DNA of 64,000 nucleotides from Leifsonia aquatica H1aii. GTDB taxonomy: Bacteria > Actinomycetota > Actinomycetes > Actinomycetales > Microbacteriaceae. Positions 1 to 8,125 of this stretch are shown here, piece after piece (positions within the stretch are counted from its first letter, which is position 1; each line of letters starts with the position of its first letter). A program made the translations under genes and the position numbers. The stretch is from assembly GCF_000633535.1 (NCBI RefSeq), contig NZ_AYMR01000001.1, forward strand, positions 124,001-188,000, written 5' to 3'. The notes under the pieces are model-generated. The model made no database searches, had not been told where the DNA came from, and saw only the letters and a program-made list of their open reading frames with translations.

Positions 1-449
1 TTCGGGGTCCGCTCCCCCACTGGCCCGAAGAATTCCACGCCGAAGATCGGGATCGCGGTGAGGCTGATGATCATCGTCGCGTAGATGACGGCGAACAGCT
101 GGATCCAGTTGTAGCCCTTGACCAGGCAGACGATCAGCAGCACGTAGAACGGCAGGTAGACGAACGCGCTGGTCCCGGTGATGAACCGCAGCCAGAGCGG
201 CTCGGCTTGATAGAGCGGGTCGTACTGCGACGAGTATGTGTAGTTCCACTGCGCCAGGATGTTGGTCGTCGTGGCGGTCTGCGGGATCCCGAGCGTCGGG
301 ATGGCGTCGCTGATGATGCACGTCACCACGAACAGCGAGAACATCACCAGGAAGAAGATGTCGATCGGGCGCCTGCGCAGCGGAAGATTCACCGGCGTCG
401 CGAGAGCGGCGGAGGCGACCTGGCCGGTTCCGGGAGTCACTGTGCTCAC
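1..449 (-). CDS. EXPERA (emopamil-binding/TMEM97-like) membrane protein, partial
   Basis: About 149 residues are visible; the C-terminus lies beyond the left edge. Hydrophobic segments lie near residues 30-50, 95-111 and 114-136. The central part reads YDPLYQAEPLWLR, then LPFYVLLIVCLVKGYNWIQ, closely following the human TMEM97 (sigma-2 receptor) pattern of DPLLQEPPAWFK and LPFF...FLKG..KWI. Asp48 (in IISDAIP) and Asp77 (in YDPLY) align by eye with the TMEM97 ligand-binding aspartates. The family includes sterol isomerases and sterol or lipid-binding membrane proteins, mostly studied in eukaryotes; the bacterial substrate is unknown. The GTG start is supported by a TAGGCT hexamer six bases upstream and no ribosome binding site, so the mRNA is probably leaderless. 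Fold assignment is fairly confident, function is not. Confidence 0.75.
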   Translation of the reverse strand, partial: MSTVTPGTGQVASAALATPVNLPLRRRPIDIFFLVMFSLFVVTCIISDAIPTLGIPQTATTTNILAQWNYTYSSQYDPLYQAEPLWLRFITGTSAFVYLPFYVLLIVCLVKGYNWIQLFAVIYATMIISLTAIPIFGVEFFGPVGERTP

Positions 450-455
450 AGCGCG

Positions 456-461
456 AGCCTA
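456..461 (-). promoter_or_regulatory. Leaderless -10 (TAGGCT, 6 nt before GTG 449)
   Basis: On the minus strand TAGGCT is followed by CGCGCT and then the GTG start of the EXPERA gene. A -10 hexamer (TANNNT) 6-7 nt upstream puts the transcription start at the start codon. The same spacing recurs at many genes in this window. Confidence 0.55.
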
Positions 462-476
462 GACCTGCCGGTCTGA

Positions 477-1556
477 TCAGCCGCGGTATCCGACGTTGGC
501 GAGTTCCTGCTTCGCGAGCGCGACCAGGACGTCCGGGTTCGCCGCGCTCCCCGTGTATGCGACCTGCACCCAGCCTCCGGCGGCGATCACGTCGAGCGTG
601 TCGCCCGAGCGGAAGGCGGAGTCGCCGAGGCCGCTGACGTCGACCGCATCGGCCGGTCGGGTCGACAGTGCATAACCGGCGCCGCCCGGGAGGACCGACG
701 CGCCGATCCCGGCCTGCTGGTCGGCTGACCAGGTGCACGAGTAGGAGTCGACCCGCGAATTCGTGCCCAGGGTCGAGAAGGCGTACTCGCCGTCGTCGGC
801 TTTGACGACGTGGAGACCGGTCAGCCCCGAGGCGCTCTGGATCTGATCATGGGTCAGCATCGCATCGCAGTCGCCGGCGCCACTCAGCCCGGCCCCCGGA
901 GGCTGCCACAGGGGTGCGGGTGCGGCGAGCGCGCGCACGACCGGGACGGACGCGGTGGCCAGCGCGGCGATCGTCTTCGATTGGGATTCGTAGGTCGGGT
1001 CCCCGTAGTCCCACACTCCTCCGATCACCGCGTAGTTCCCGGGGTAGGAGACGAAGCCGCACCACTGGTAGCCGGACGCGCTGCAGGACTCGACCGTATC
1101 GAGAACGCCTGCCACCGGAACGCTGCCACCGAACATGCTCCCGGCGAGTTGAGCGTCGACATCGGCGCGCGTCGCGTCGGGAACGACGGTGACCCACCCG
1201 TACAGAGCCTTCTCTGAAGCGATCCGGTCGGCAGGAACGCTCGACCAGACGCACGTGAGCACGCCCGCCCTGTCATCTGCATACCCAGCGGGGACACGGG
1301 GCGCCTCGACGGTGACGGGCTGCACGGCCGTGCGGAAGGCACCCGCGACGACGTCGGCCGGCACCAGTCGGTCGCACGTGGTGGGGACGCGGACGGTGGG
1401 CGCCGCCGCCACGGCCGGCGACGCTGTCGGCGACGCAGCGACCGCCGTCCGCGTCGGCGTGCCGGCCGGTGCCGGCGCCGAACAGCCGCTCAGCAGCACA
1501 AGACCGCCCAGCGCGGCGACGGCGAAGACGACGATGCGGGCACGACGAGCAGACAT
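477..1556 (-). CDS. Secreted lipoprotein with two DUF3558-like halves
   Basis: The protein has 359 residues. It begins with a basic N-terminus, a hydrophobic stretch and the lipobox LLSGC, so it should be lipidated and anchored outside the membrane. Two related halves follow. Each opens with a Cys-containing segment (TCDRLVPADVV; DCDAMLTHDQI) and later has a Cys-x-Trp (TCVWSS; SCTWSA), the spacing typical of DUF3558-type actinobacterial lipoproteins. A Thr/Ala/Pro linker follows the lipid anchor. The start was chosen at ATG 1556, which puts the signal peptide at the N-terminus and has AGGGGGA just upstream; longer in-frame readings add an implausible Cys-containing leader. Its role is unknown; solute binding or envelope function is a guess. 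Confidence 0.75.
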   Translation of the reverse strand: MSARRARIVVFAVAALGGLVLLSGCSAPAPAGTPTRTAVAASPTASPAVAAAPTVRVPTTCDRLVPADVVAGAFRTAVQPVTVEAPRVPAGYADDRAGVLTCVWSSVPADRIASEKALYGWVTVVPDATRADVDAQLAGSMFGGSVPVAGVLDTVESCSASGYQWCGFVSYPGNYAVIGGVWDYGDPTYESQSKTIAALATASVPVVRALAAPAPLWQPPGAGLSGAGDCDAMLTHDQIQSASGLTGLHVVKADDGEYAFSTLGTNSRVDSYSCTWSADQQAGIGASVLPGGAGYALSTRPADAVDVSGLGDSAFRSGDTLDVIAAGGWVQVAYTGSAANPDVLVALAKQELANVGYRG

Positions 1557-1600
1557 GTATTCCCCCTGAGGCATGCAGCACGAACGGTGCTGGTCATCGG

Positions 1601-1606
1601 ACAATA
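1601..1606 (-). promoter_or_regulatory. Possible -10 (TATTGT) for the lipoprotein gene
   Basis: TATTGT on the minus strand lies about 45 nt upstream of ATG 1556. A small stem (CAGCAC/GTGCTG, 1576-1592) sits in the leader. No clear -35 was found. Confidence 0.3.
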
Positions 1607-1646
1607 TCGCACGCCGAGGCCTCGTCACCGCGCGGATGCGGAACCG

Positions 1647-2225
1647 TTACTTGAGCGACTTCTGCAGCAGTACGGTGCCGAGCCAGCGGTCGAACTTGTA
1701 GCCGACCCGTCCCATCCGGCCGATCTCCTCGAACCCGAAGTTCTCGTGCATCTTGATCGACGCCTCGGCGCCCTTGTCGGCGATGACGGCGATCATCTCC
1801 TTGAGCCCGGCCGCCTTCGACCGGTCGATGAGTTCCTGCATCAGCACCGGACCGAGCCCCTTGCCGGTCGACGCGGCGCCGAGGTAGATCGAGTTCTCGA
1901 CCGTGAACCGGTAGGCGCGCTTCTGCTTCCACGGCGACACGAGGGCGTAGCCGAGGATCTGCCCGCTCGGCGACTCCGCGACGATGAACGGCATGCCGAG
2001 CTTCTGCAGGTAGGCGAACTTGCTGCGCCACTCGCGCAGCGTCATGGCGTCCTCGTCGAAGGTCACCGTGCTGTTGGCGACGTAGTGGTTGTAGATCTCG
2101 CGCACGTGCGGGAGGTCCTCCGGGCGTGCTTCACGCAGCGTGTACTCGAAGGGGGCCTCGGCCTCCGCCGGCTTGCGCAGATGACGCGGCAGCTGACGGC
2201 GCGTCTCGTATTCCTCTTCCAGCAC
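1647..2225 (-). CDS. GNAT N-acetyltransferase, phosphinothricin-acetyltransferase-like
   Basis: The product is 192 residues. After a short charged N-terminus it reads YTLREARPEDLPHVREIYNH, the usual opening of the PAT/MddA-type GNAT family. It continues with RFTVENSIYLGAASTGKGLG (beta4 plus the acetyl-CoA pyrophosphate loop, family form VY..P..RGRGIG) and GFEEIGRMGRVGYKFDRW near the C-terminus, a family signature. Members acetylate the amino group of small amino-acid-like compounds such as phosphinothricin, methionine sulfoximine or methionine sulfone. The exact substrate here is not known. GTG 2225 was chosen because TAGGCT lies seven bases upstream and longer frames run through the ung gene. 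The loop glycine pattern is slightly divergent. Confidence 0.82.
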   Translation of the reverse strand: MLEEEYETRRQLPRHLRKPAEAEAPFEYTLREARPEDLPHVREIYNHYVANSTVTFDEDAMTLREWRSKFAYLQKLGMPFIVAESPSGQILGYALVSPWKQKRAYRFTVENSIYLGAASTGKGLGPVLMQELIDRSKAAGLKEMIAVIADKGAEASIKMHENFGFEEIGRMGRVGYKFDRWLGTVLLQKSLK

Positions 2226-2232
2226 GACGACA

Positions 2233-2238
2233 AGCCTA
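2233..2238 (-). promoter_or_regulatory. Leaderless -10 (TAGGCT, 7 nt before GTG 2225)
   Basis: TAGGCT followed by TGTCGTC and the GTG of the acetyltransferase gene. It lies between the end of ung and this gene, so the acetyltransferase probably has its own promoter. Confidence 0.5.
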
Positions 2239-2260
2239 CGTCGCCCAGGTTGCGGGCGCG

Positions 2261-2953
2261 TTACGGCGCGAGCGACCAGTCGACCGGCTGCTGCCCGCGC
2301 TCCTGGAGCAGAGCGTTCGCCCGTGAGAACGGCCGCGAGCCGAAGAACCCGCGCGATGCGGAGAGCGGGCTCGGGTGCGGTGACTCGATCACCGGGTTGT
2401 CGCCGAGCAGGGGCTTCAGGGTCGAGGCGTCCCGGCCCCAGAGGATGGCGACGAACGGCCGGTCCCGCTCGACGAGGCTGCGGATCGCGTGCTCGGTCAC
2501 GGCCTCCCACCCCGCGCCGCGATGGGAGGCGGGAGCACCGGGGCGCACCGTGAGGACCCGGTTGAGCAGCATCACGCCGGAGTCGGACCAGGCGCTCAGA
2601 TCACCGTGTGCGGGAGGTGTGACGCCGAGGTCGTCGTGCAGCTCGCGATAGATGTTCTGCAGGCTGCGCGGCACCGGGCGCACGTGGCGCTCGACGGCGA
2701 AGGAGAGGCCGATCGGATGTCCGGGCGTGGGATACGGATCCTGCCCCACGATGAGCACGCGCACGTCGGCGAGCGGTGCCCGGAACGCGCGGAGCACGTC
2801 GGGACCGGCCGGGAGATAGGGGCGCCCGGCGGCCACCTCGGCGCGGAGGAACTCCCCCATCGCCGCGATACGGTCGGACACGGGTTCGAGGGCGCGCGCC
2901 CACCCCGGGTCCATCGACCCGTCGGCGGCCAGCTCGGCGAGCGTCTTCGCCAC
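2261..2953 (-). CDS. ung: Uracil-DNA glycosylase
   Basis: This is a family 1 uracil-DNA glycosylase of about 230 residues, which removes uracil from DNA and starts base excision repair. The catalytic water-activating loop [13 protein letters not shown], the uracil-recognition segment [11 protein letters not shown] and the minor-groove loop [19 protein letters not shown] are all intact. The start is uncertain. GTG 2953 (protein beginning [12 protein letters not shown]) gives the usual family length; ATG 2914 and a CTG at 2965 are alternatives, and none has a good ribosome binding site. The gene follows the phosphoribosyltransferase gene by only a few bases, so the two are probably co-transcribed. 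Confidence 0.93.
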   Translation of the reverse strand: MAKTLAELAADGSMDPGWARALEPVSDRIAAMGEFLRAEVAAGRPYLPAGPDVLRAFRAPLADVRVLIVGQDPYPTPGHPIGLSFAVERHVRPVPRSLQNIYRELHDDLGVTPPAHGDLSAWSDSGVMLLNRVLTVRPGAPASHRGAGWEAVTEHAIRSLVERDRPFVAILWGRDASTLKPLLGDNPVIESPHPSPLSASRGFFGSRPFSRANALLQERGQQPVDWSLAP

Positions 2954-2961
2954 GGGATCGC

Positions 2962-3480
2962 TCAGTGCGCCGCGGTGACCGGCGGCAGCGCCGACCAGGG
3001 GAAGGTGATCCAGCGGTCGGTGCGCCGCCAGACGAAATCGGGGTCCAGCACGGTGCGCGGCTTGGAGTACAGGCACACCGTGCGCACCTCGGCTCCGGAG
3101 GCGGCGATCAGGTCAACGACCATCGCCAGCGTGCGACCGGAGTCGGAGACGTCGTCGACCAGCAGGACGCGCTTGGCGTCGAGGGCAGCGGAGTCGAGCA
3201 GGGGCGGCAGCACGACCGGCTCCGGCAGGCGCTCGTCCACGCCGGTGTAGAACTCGACGTTCAGCGCGCCGCAGGCCTTGATGCCCAGCGCGTAGGAGAT
3301 CGCTCCGGCGAGCAGGAGGCCGCCGCGGGCGATCGCGATGACCATGTCCGGCTCGAACCCGGATTCGAGCACCTCGCCCGCGAGGTGGCGGGCGGCGTCG
3401 CCGAACTCCAACCAGCCCAGCACTTCCCGTTCGGTCTCTGCGAGAACACCTGCACCTGAGTCGTCGAGTTCGCTGGCCAC
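2962..3480 (-). CDS. Purine-type phosphoribosyltransferase
   Basis: The 172-residue protein contains the PRPP-binding signature [15 protein letters not shown] near residues 103-117 and an ARGGLL pyrophosphate loop near residue 50. The closing segment [13 protein letters not shown] resembles actinobacterial xanthine/hypoxanthine-type phosphoribosyltransferases. Such enzymes join a purine base to PRPP in salvage. GTG 3480 is preceded directly by AGGGGG and then TAACGT, which fits a leaderless start. Homologues as I recall them begin nearer residue 20 (EVLGWLEFG), so the first 18 residues may be an extension. Base specificity cannot be read from the sequence. Confidence 0.82.
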   Translation of the reverse strand: MASELDDSGAGVLAETEREVLGWLEFGDAARHLAGEVLESGFEPDMVIAIARGGLLLAGAISYALGIKACGALNVEFYTGVDERLPEPVVLPPLLDSAALDAKRVLLVDDVSDSGRTLAMVVDLIAASGAEVRTVCLYSKPRTVLDPDFVWRRTDRWITFPWSALPPVTAAH

Positions 3481-3486
3481 CCCCCT

Positions 3487-3492
3487 ACGTTA
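3487..3492 (-). promoter_or_regulatory. Leaderless -10 (TAACGT, 6 nt before GTG 3480)
   Basis: TAACGT-AGGGGG-GTG on the minus strand. The architecture is the same as at pdtaS (TACACT-AGGGGG-GTG), including the identical six-base spacer. Confidence 0.5.
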
Positions 3493-3510
3493 CCCGCCCG
3501 TGAGCGGTGC

Positions 3511-3516
3511 TAGCAT
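3511..3516 (+). promoter_or_regulatory. Leaderless -10 (TAGCAT, 5 nt before ATG 3522)
   Basis: TAGCAT-CCAGC-ATG with no ribosome binding site. It lies about 20 bp from the divergent TAACGT element of the phosphoribosyltransferase gene. Confidence 0.45.
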
Positions 3517-3521
3517 CCAGC

Positions 3522-4994
3522 ATGACCTCAGAGAAGACCGTCGCCTCCCGCCGGGCCACCGTCGCGATCGGCGTCACGGCCGGCCTGATCGGGTGGCTCG
3601 CCCTCGTCGAGCTCACCAGCGGGATCCTGCAGGGGTACTACGTGCCGCTGATCTCCGACACGGTCAAGCATCTGGGCATCCACGACGCCGACTACAACTG
3701 GTTCGAGGCCGCGCAGCTGCTGCTCTCCGCCCTGGTCGTGCCGCCGCTCGCCAAGCTCGGCGACATGTTCGGGCACAAGCGCATCCTGCTCATCGCGACC
3801 GTGATCACCGCGCTGTCCACGTGGGCCCTCGCGTTCTCCGGCAACTTCGTCACCTTCCTGATCGCGTTCGCGTTGCAGGGCTTCTACGTCGTCTGGCTGC
3901 CCCTGGAGGTGGCCCTCATCTTCGACCGCGGGCGCCGTTCCGGCACGGGCGCGTCGCAGACCCGGCGCGCGGCGGGCCTGCTCGTGGTCGCCCTCGAGCT
4001 CGGGGCGATCATCGGCGCGGTCGGCGCCGGACTGCTCTTCGAGGCGGTCGGCCAGAACCTCAGCATCACCCTGATGGTGCCCGCGATCGCCGTCACCCTC
4101 GTCTTCTTCGCCATCCTCTTCGGTGTGCCGGAATCGGAGCCGACGCCCGACCGCAAGCTCGACGGGGTGGGGTTCATCCTGCTCACCCTCGCCCTGCTGC
4201 TCATCACCTCGGGGCTCACGTTCCTCCGCATCAACGGCGTCGGCACCTGGTGGGTGTGGGCGCTCATCGTCGTCGGGGTGCTGGCCTTCCTCCCGTTCGG
4301 CAGGTGGGAGCTCAAGCAGTCCGACCCGGCCATCGACCTCCGGGTGCTGCGCCGCCCGAACATGTGGCCCATCCAGCTCACCGCCGGCCTCGTCGGCATC
4401 AGCCTCCTGGGCGCGCAGGCTCCGCTCAGCACGTACGCGGGCACCGATCCGGTGAACGGCTACGGGCTCGGCCTCTCGGCCGGGCAGCGCAGTATCCTGA
4501 TCGGCGCCTACCTGATCTCCATGATCGTCGGCGCCGTGCTGTTCCCGCTCGTGTCGTCGTGGCTGAGCCCGCGGATCACGCTGATCATCGCCGCGTTCCT
4601 CGTCGGGATCGGGTACCTGCTGTTCCTGCCGTTCCACCTGGAGACGTGGCAGGTGTTCACCAACATGGCCATCGCGGGCATCGGCTCCGGTGCCCTCGTC
4701 GGCGCCCTCCCCGCCGCCGCGGCCGCCGCCGCCCCGCGCGGCCAGACCGGCGTCGCCACGGCCATGACCAACACCACCAAGACCATCGGCGGATCGTTCG
4801 CGTCCGCCGTCTTCGGTGTCGTCCTGCTCGCGGGCGCGGCGACCGTCACCGCGACGGCGGCGAGCCTGTTCGGCTACATGCTCGTCTGGACCATCTGCGG
4901 ACTCGGCGCCGTCGCCGCCGCCGTGCTCCTGTTCTTCGTGCCCAAGCTGGCCTTCGCCGACGCCGAGCCCGTTCCCGCCGCCCCCATCGTTTAA
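3522..4994 (+). CDS. MFS transporter, 14-TM DHA2-like
   Basis: The 490-residue product has about 14 hydrophobic helices, the length and layout of the DHA2 drug:proton antiporter group. The loop between helices 2 and 3 reads KLGDMFGHKRIL, matching the MFS motif A pattern G-x-x-x-D-x-x-G-x-K/R. A long Ala run (ALPAAAAAAAPRGQTG) precedes the last third, where DHA2 proteins have a loop with a conserved GQ/GxxG element. The substrate is not predictable. The gene is divergent from the phosphoribosyltransferase gene and convergent with metY, and ends at the long palindrome 4998-5057. Confidence 0.85.
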   Translation: MTSEKTVASRRATVAIGVTAGLIGWLALVELTSGILQGYYVPLISDTVKHLGIHDADYNWFEAAQLLLSALVVPPLAKLGDMFGHKRILLIATVITALSTWALAFSGNFVTFLIAFALQGFYVVWLPLEVALIFDRGRRSGTGASQTRRAAGLLVVALELGAIIGAVGAGLLFEAVGQNLSITLMVPAIAVTLVFFAILFGVPESEPTPDRKLDGVGFILLTLALLLITSGLTFLRINGVGTWWVWALIVVGVLAFLPFGRWELKQSDPAIDLRVLRRPNMWPIQLTAGLVGISLLGAQAPLSTYAGTDPVNGYGLGLSAGQRSILIGAYLISMIVGAVLFPLVSSWLSPRITLIIAAFLVGIGYLLFLPFHLETWQVFTNMAIAGIGSGALVGALPAAAAAAAPRGQTGVATAMTNTTKTIGGSFASAVFGVVLLAGAATVTATAASLFGYMLVWTICGLGAVAAAVLLFFVPKLAFADAEPVPAAPIV

Positions 4995-4997
4995 CGA

Positions 4998-5057
4998 GCG
5001 AGACGTGAGTCGTTGCGGGTCCAGGAGGTTCCGGACCCGCAACGACTCACGTCTCGC
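4998..5057. terminator. 25-bp perfect palindrome, bidirectional terminator
   Basis: The left arm 4998-5022 and right arm 5033-5057 are perfectly complementary over 25 bp with a 10-nt loop. It sits between the convergent stops of the MFS gene and metY, where a bidirectional terminator is expected. The arm contains GTCGTTGCG, also found in the palindrome at 16017-16073 and, as a half copy, at 14647. This suggests a repeated intergenic element rather than a simple hairpin. Confidence 0.75.
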
Positions 5058-5071
5058 GGGTGGTGCGGAGG

Positions 5072-6394
<1,323 letters not shown>

Positions 6395-6449
6395 GGCGTA
6401 GCTCCTTCGGGTGGAAATCGATGAGCGGCCCTGCCACCGCCTCCAGACC

Positions 6450-6479
6450 AGGCTAGAGGTGCGCCTCGCGTACCGGCAA
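6450..6479 (-). promoter_or_regulatory. Promoter of metY
   Basis: On the minus strand TTGCCG (6474-6479) lies 18 bp from TAGCCT (6450-6455), giving a leader of about 50 nt before the metY start. The leader is too short for a SAM riboswitch and none is visible. Confidence 0.4.
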
Positions 6480-6505
6480 CGCACCCGAAACACGCCGTAA
6501 CCCGT

Positions 6506-6511
6506 GAGAAT
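6506..6511 (+). promoter_or_regulatory. GAGAAT element 7 nt before ATG 6519
   Basis: GAGAAT precedes the SDR start by seven bases without a ribosome binding site. The same hexamer lies 6 nt before the starts of metX and bcp, so it may be a variant -10 for leaderless mRNAs. A weak Shine-Dalgarno role cannot be excluded. Confidence 0.3.
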
Positions 6512-6518
6512 AGGGTCC

Positions 6519-7307
6519 ATGAGCAGACGCGTGGTCGTGACGGGAGCGAGTTCGGGCATCGGGGCGGCGACAGTGCGCCTCTTCCGCGAGCGCGGGTGGG
6601 AGGTGGTCGGCGTCGCCCGCCGCGCGGACCGCCTGCGCGAGCTGGCCGACGAGACCGGAGCCGACGTGTTCGCCGCCGACCTCACGAGGCAGGACGACGT
6701 CGACGCGCTCCGCGACCATCTCGCGGCCACCGGCGGCGTGCACGCCCTCGTCAACAACGCCGGCGGGGCCAAGGGCCTCGACTCGGTGGAGGACTCCAGC
6801 GTCGACGATTGGGCGTGGATGTACGAGATCAACGTCCTCGGCACGAAGCGGGTCATCAGCGCACTGCTCCCGCTGCTCCGCGCCGGCGCGGAGGAGACCG
6901 GCCACGCCGACATCCTGAACCTCACCTCGATCGCCGGCCACCAGGCGTACGTGGGCGGAGGCGGGTACAACGCGGCGAAGTTCGCGCAGCACGCGCTGAC
7001 CGAGGTACTGCGGCTGGAGCTGAACGGCGAACCCATCCGGGTGGTGGAGGTCGCGCCGGGCATGGTCGCCACGGAGGAGTTCTCCCTGGTCCGTTTCGGC
7101 GGCGATCGGCAGAAGCGCGACGCCGTCTACGAGGACGTCCCCGAGCCCCTCACGGCGGAGGACATCGCCGAGACGATCGTGCACGCCCTCGAGCTCCCCC
7201 GCCACGTCGACCTCGACCTGATCGTCGTGAAGCCGGTGGCGCAGGCGGCACCGTACCGCTTCCACAAAGGTCCCCTGCGGGTGACGCCTCCGCGAGCGGA
7301 GGCCTAG
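6519..7307 (+). CDS. Short-chain dehydrogenase/reductase
   Basis: The 262-residue classical SDR carries the NAD(P)-binding motif TGASSGIG at residues 8-15, the NNAGG motif near residue 80, and the catalytic Ser and Tyr-x-x-x-Lys in LTSIAG and YNAAKFA. Arginines after the second strand (VARRADRL) suggest NADP(H). The overall sequence resembles the YdfG group (3-hydroxy acid / L-allo-threonine dehydrogenases), but the substrate is unproven. Only five bases separate its stop from the following K+ channel gene, so they are probably co-transcribed. Confidence 0.88.
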   Translation: MSRRVVVTGASSGIGAATVRLFRERGWEVVGVARRADRLRELADETGADVFAADLTRQDDVDALRDHLAATGGVHALVNNAGGAKGLDSVEDSSVDDWAWMYEINVLGTKRVISALLPLLRAGAEETGHADILNLTSIAGHQAYVGGGGYNAAKFAQHALTEVLRLELNGEPIRVVEVAPGMVATEEFSLVRFGGDRQKRDAVYEDVPEPLTAEDIAETIVHALELPRHVDLDLIVVKPVAQAAPYRFHKGPLRVTPPRAEA

Positions 7308-7312
7308 GCGCC

Positions 7313-8095
7313 GTGGCCGACGACGCCGCACGGGAGCGGTGGGAACGGGCGACCGCCTTGCCCGCCGTGATCGCCAGCGTCGCCTTCCTGATCGCCTACA
7401 CGTGGGACATCCTGGACGAGCACCCGCCGCTGGGTTTCCACGTCCTGCTGGTGGTGGTGCTCGGGGCGGTCTGGCTGTTCTTCCTCGTCGACTACGTCGT
7501 GCGACTCGCCCTGGCGCGCGACAAGGTGCGCTTCGTGCGCCGCAACAAGGTGGACCTGCTCTCGGTCTTCCTGCCGATGGCGCGGCCGTTCCGTCTGCTC
7601 ACCGGGATCAGCCGGATCCGCGCCTTCCGCGGCGACACCGCCGCCCACCTGCGCCGACGGGTGATCATCATCGCGGCCGCCTTCGTGGTCATGTTCATCT
7701 ACACGATCTCGCTCGCCGTGTACCGCCAGGAGCGGTACGCGCCCGGCGGCAACATCCATTCCTTCGGCGATGCGGTCTGGTGGGCCTGCGTGACGATGGC
7801 CACGGTCGGCTACGGGGACTACTACCCGGTCACGGTGCCCGGCCGGATCCTCGCGGTGGTCCTCATGATGGGCGGCATCGCGATCGTCGGCACCGCGAGC
7901 GCGACCATCGTGTCGTACCTCAACGAGCGCACCCAGCACCTGCGCCGGCACCCGGACGACGACGGCCACCGAGACGACGTCCCGCGCTCCGGCACCGGCC
8001 GCGAACTGCGCCTCCCTCCGGACGAGCCGCCATCGGCGTCGCCCACGACGTCGCCGACGACATCGACGCCGGAAACGCCGAAGGACGGCGAGTAG
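7313..8095 (+). CDS. Voltage-gated-type potassium channel
   Basis: The product is 260 residues. Four early hydrophobic segments are followed by a pore region with the selectivity filter TVGYGD and a final inner helix (ILAVVLMMGGIAIVGTASAT), as in six-TM Kv-like bacterial channels. The S4 segment region reads RPFRLLTGISRIRAFRG with spaced arginines, as in a voltage sensor. The cytoplasmic tail is hydrophilic, rich in Pro, Thr and Asp, and has no RCK domain. GTG 7313 lies five bases after the SDR stop, with GGAGG (7298-7302) upstream, so translation is probably coupled. Confidence 0.88.
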   Translation: MADDAARERWERATALPAVIASVAFLIAYTWDILDEHPPLGFHVLLVVVLGAVWLFFLVDYVVRLALARDKVRFVRRNKVDLLSVFLPMARPFRLLTGISRIRAFRGDTAAHLRRRVIIIAAAFVVMFIYTISLAVYRQERYAPGGNIHSFGDAVWWACVTMATVGYGDYYPVTVPGRILAVVLMMGGIAIVGTASATIVSYLNERTQHLRRHPDDDGHRDDVPRSGTGRELRLPPDEPPSASPTTSPTTSTPETPKDGE

Positions 8096-8103
8096 CCTCG
8101 CCG
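8086..8103. terminator. Short hairpin over the K+ channel stop codon
   Basis: CGGCGAG-TAGC-CTCGCCG forms a 7-bp stem whose loop holds the channel stop codon. It lies between convergent genes, so it may terminate either transcript. There is no T-run, as is usual at high G+C. Confidence 0.4.
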
Positions 8104-8125
8104 CCCTCCGGATACCGCTGCCGGG

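Noticed and set aside
461-474. Small AGACC/GGTCT hairpin as terminator between the lipoprotein and EXPERA genes
   Set aside because: The stem is only 5 bp and it overlaps the proposed promoter; too weak to call.
6395-6460. SAM riboswitch before metY
   Set aside because: The leader is only about 50 nt and shows no SAM-type pairing or conserved core.
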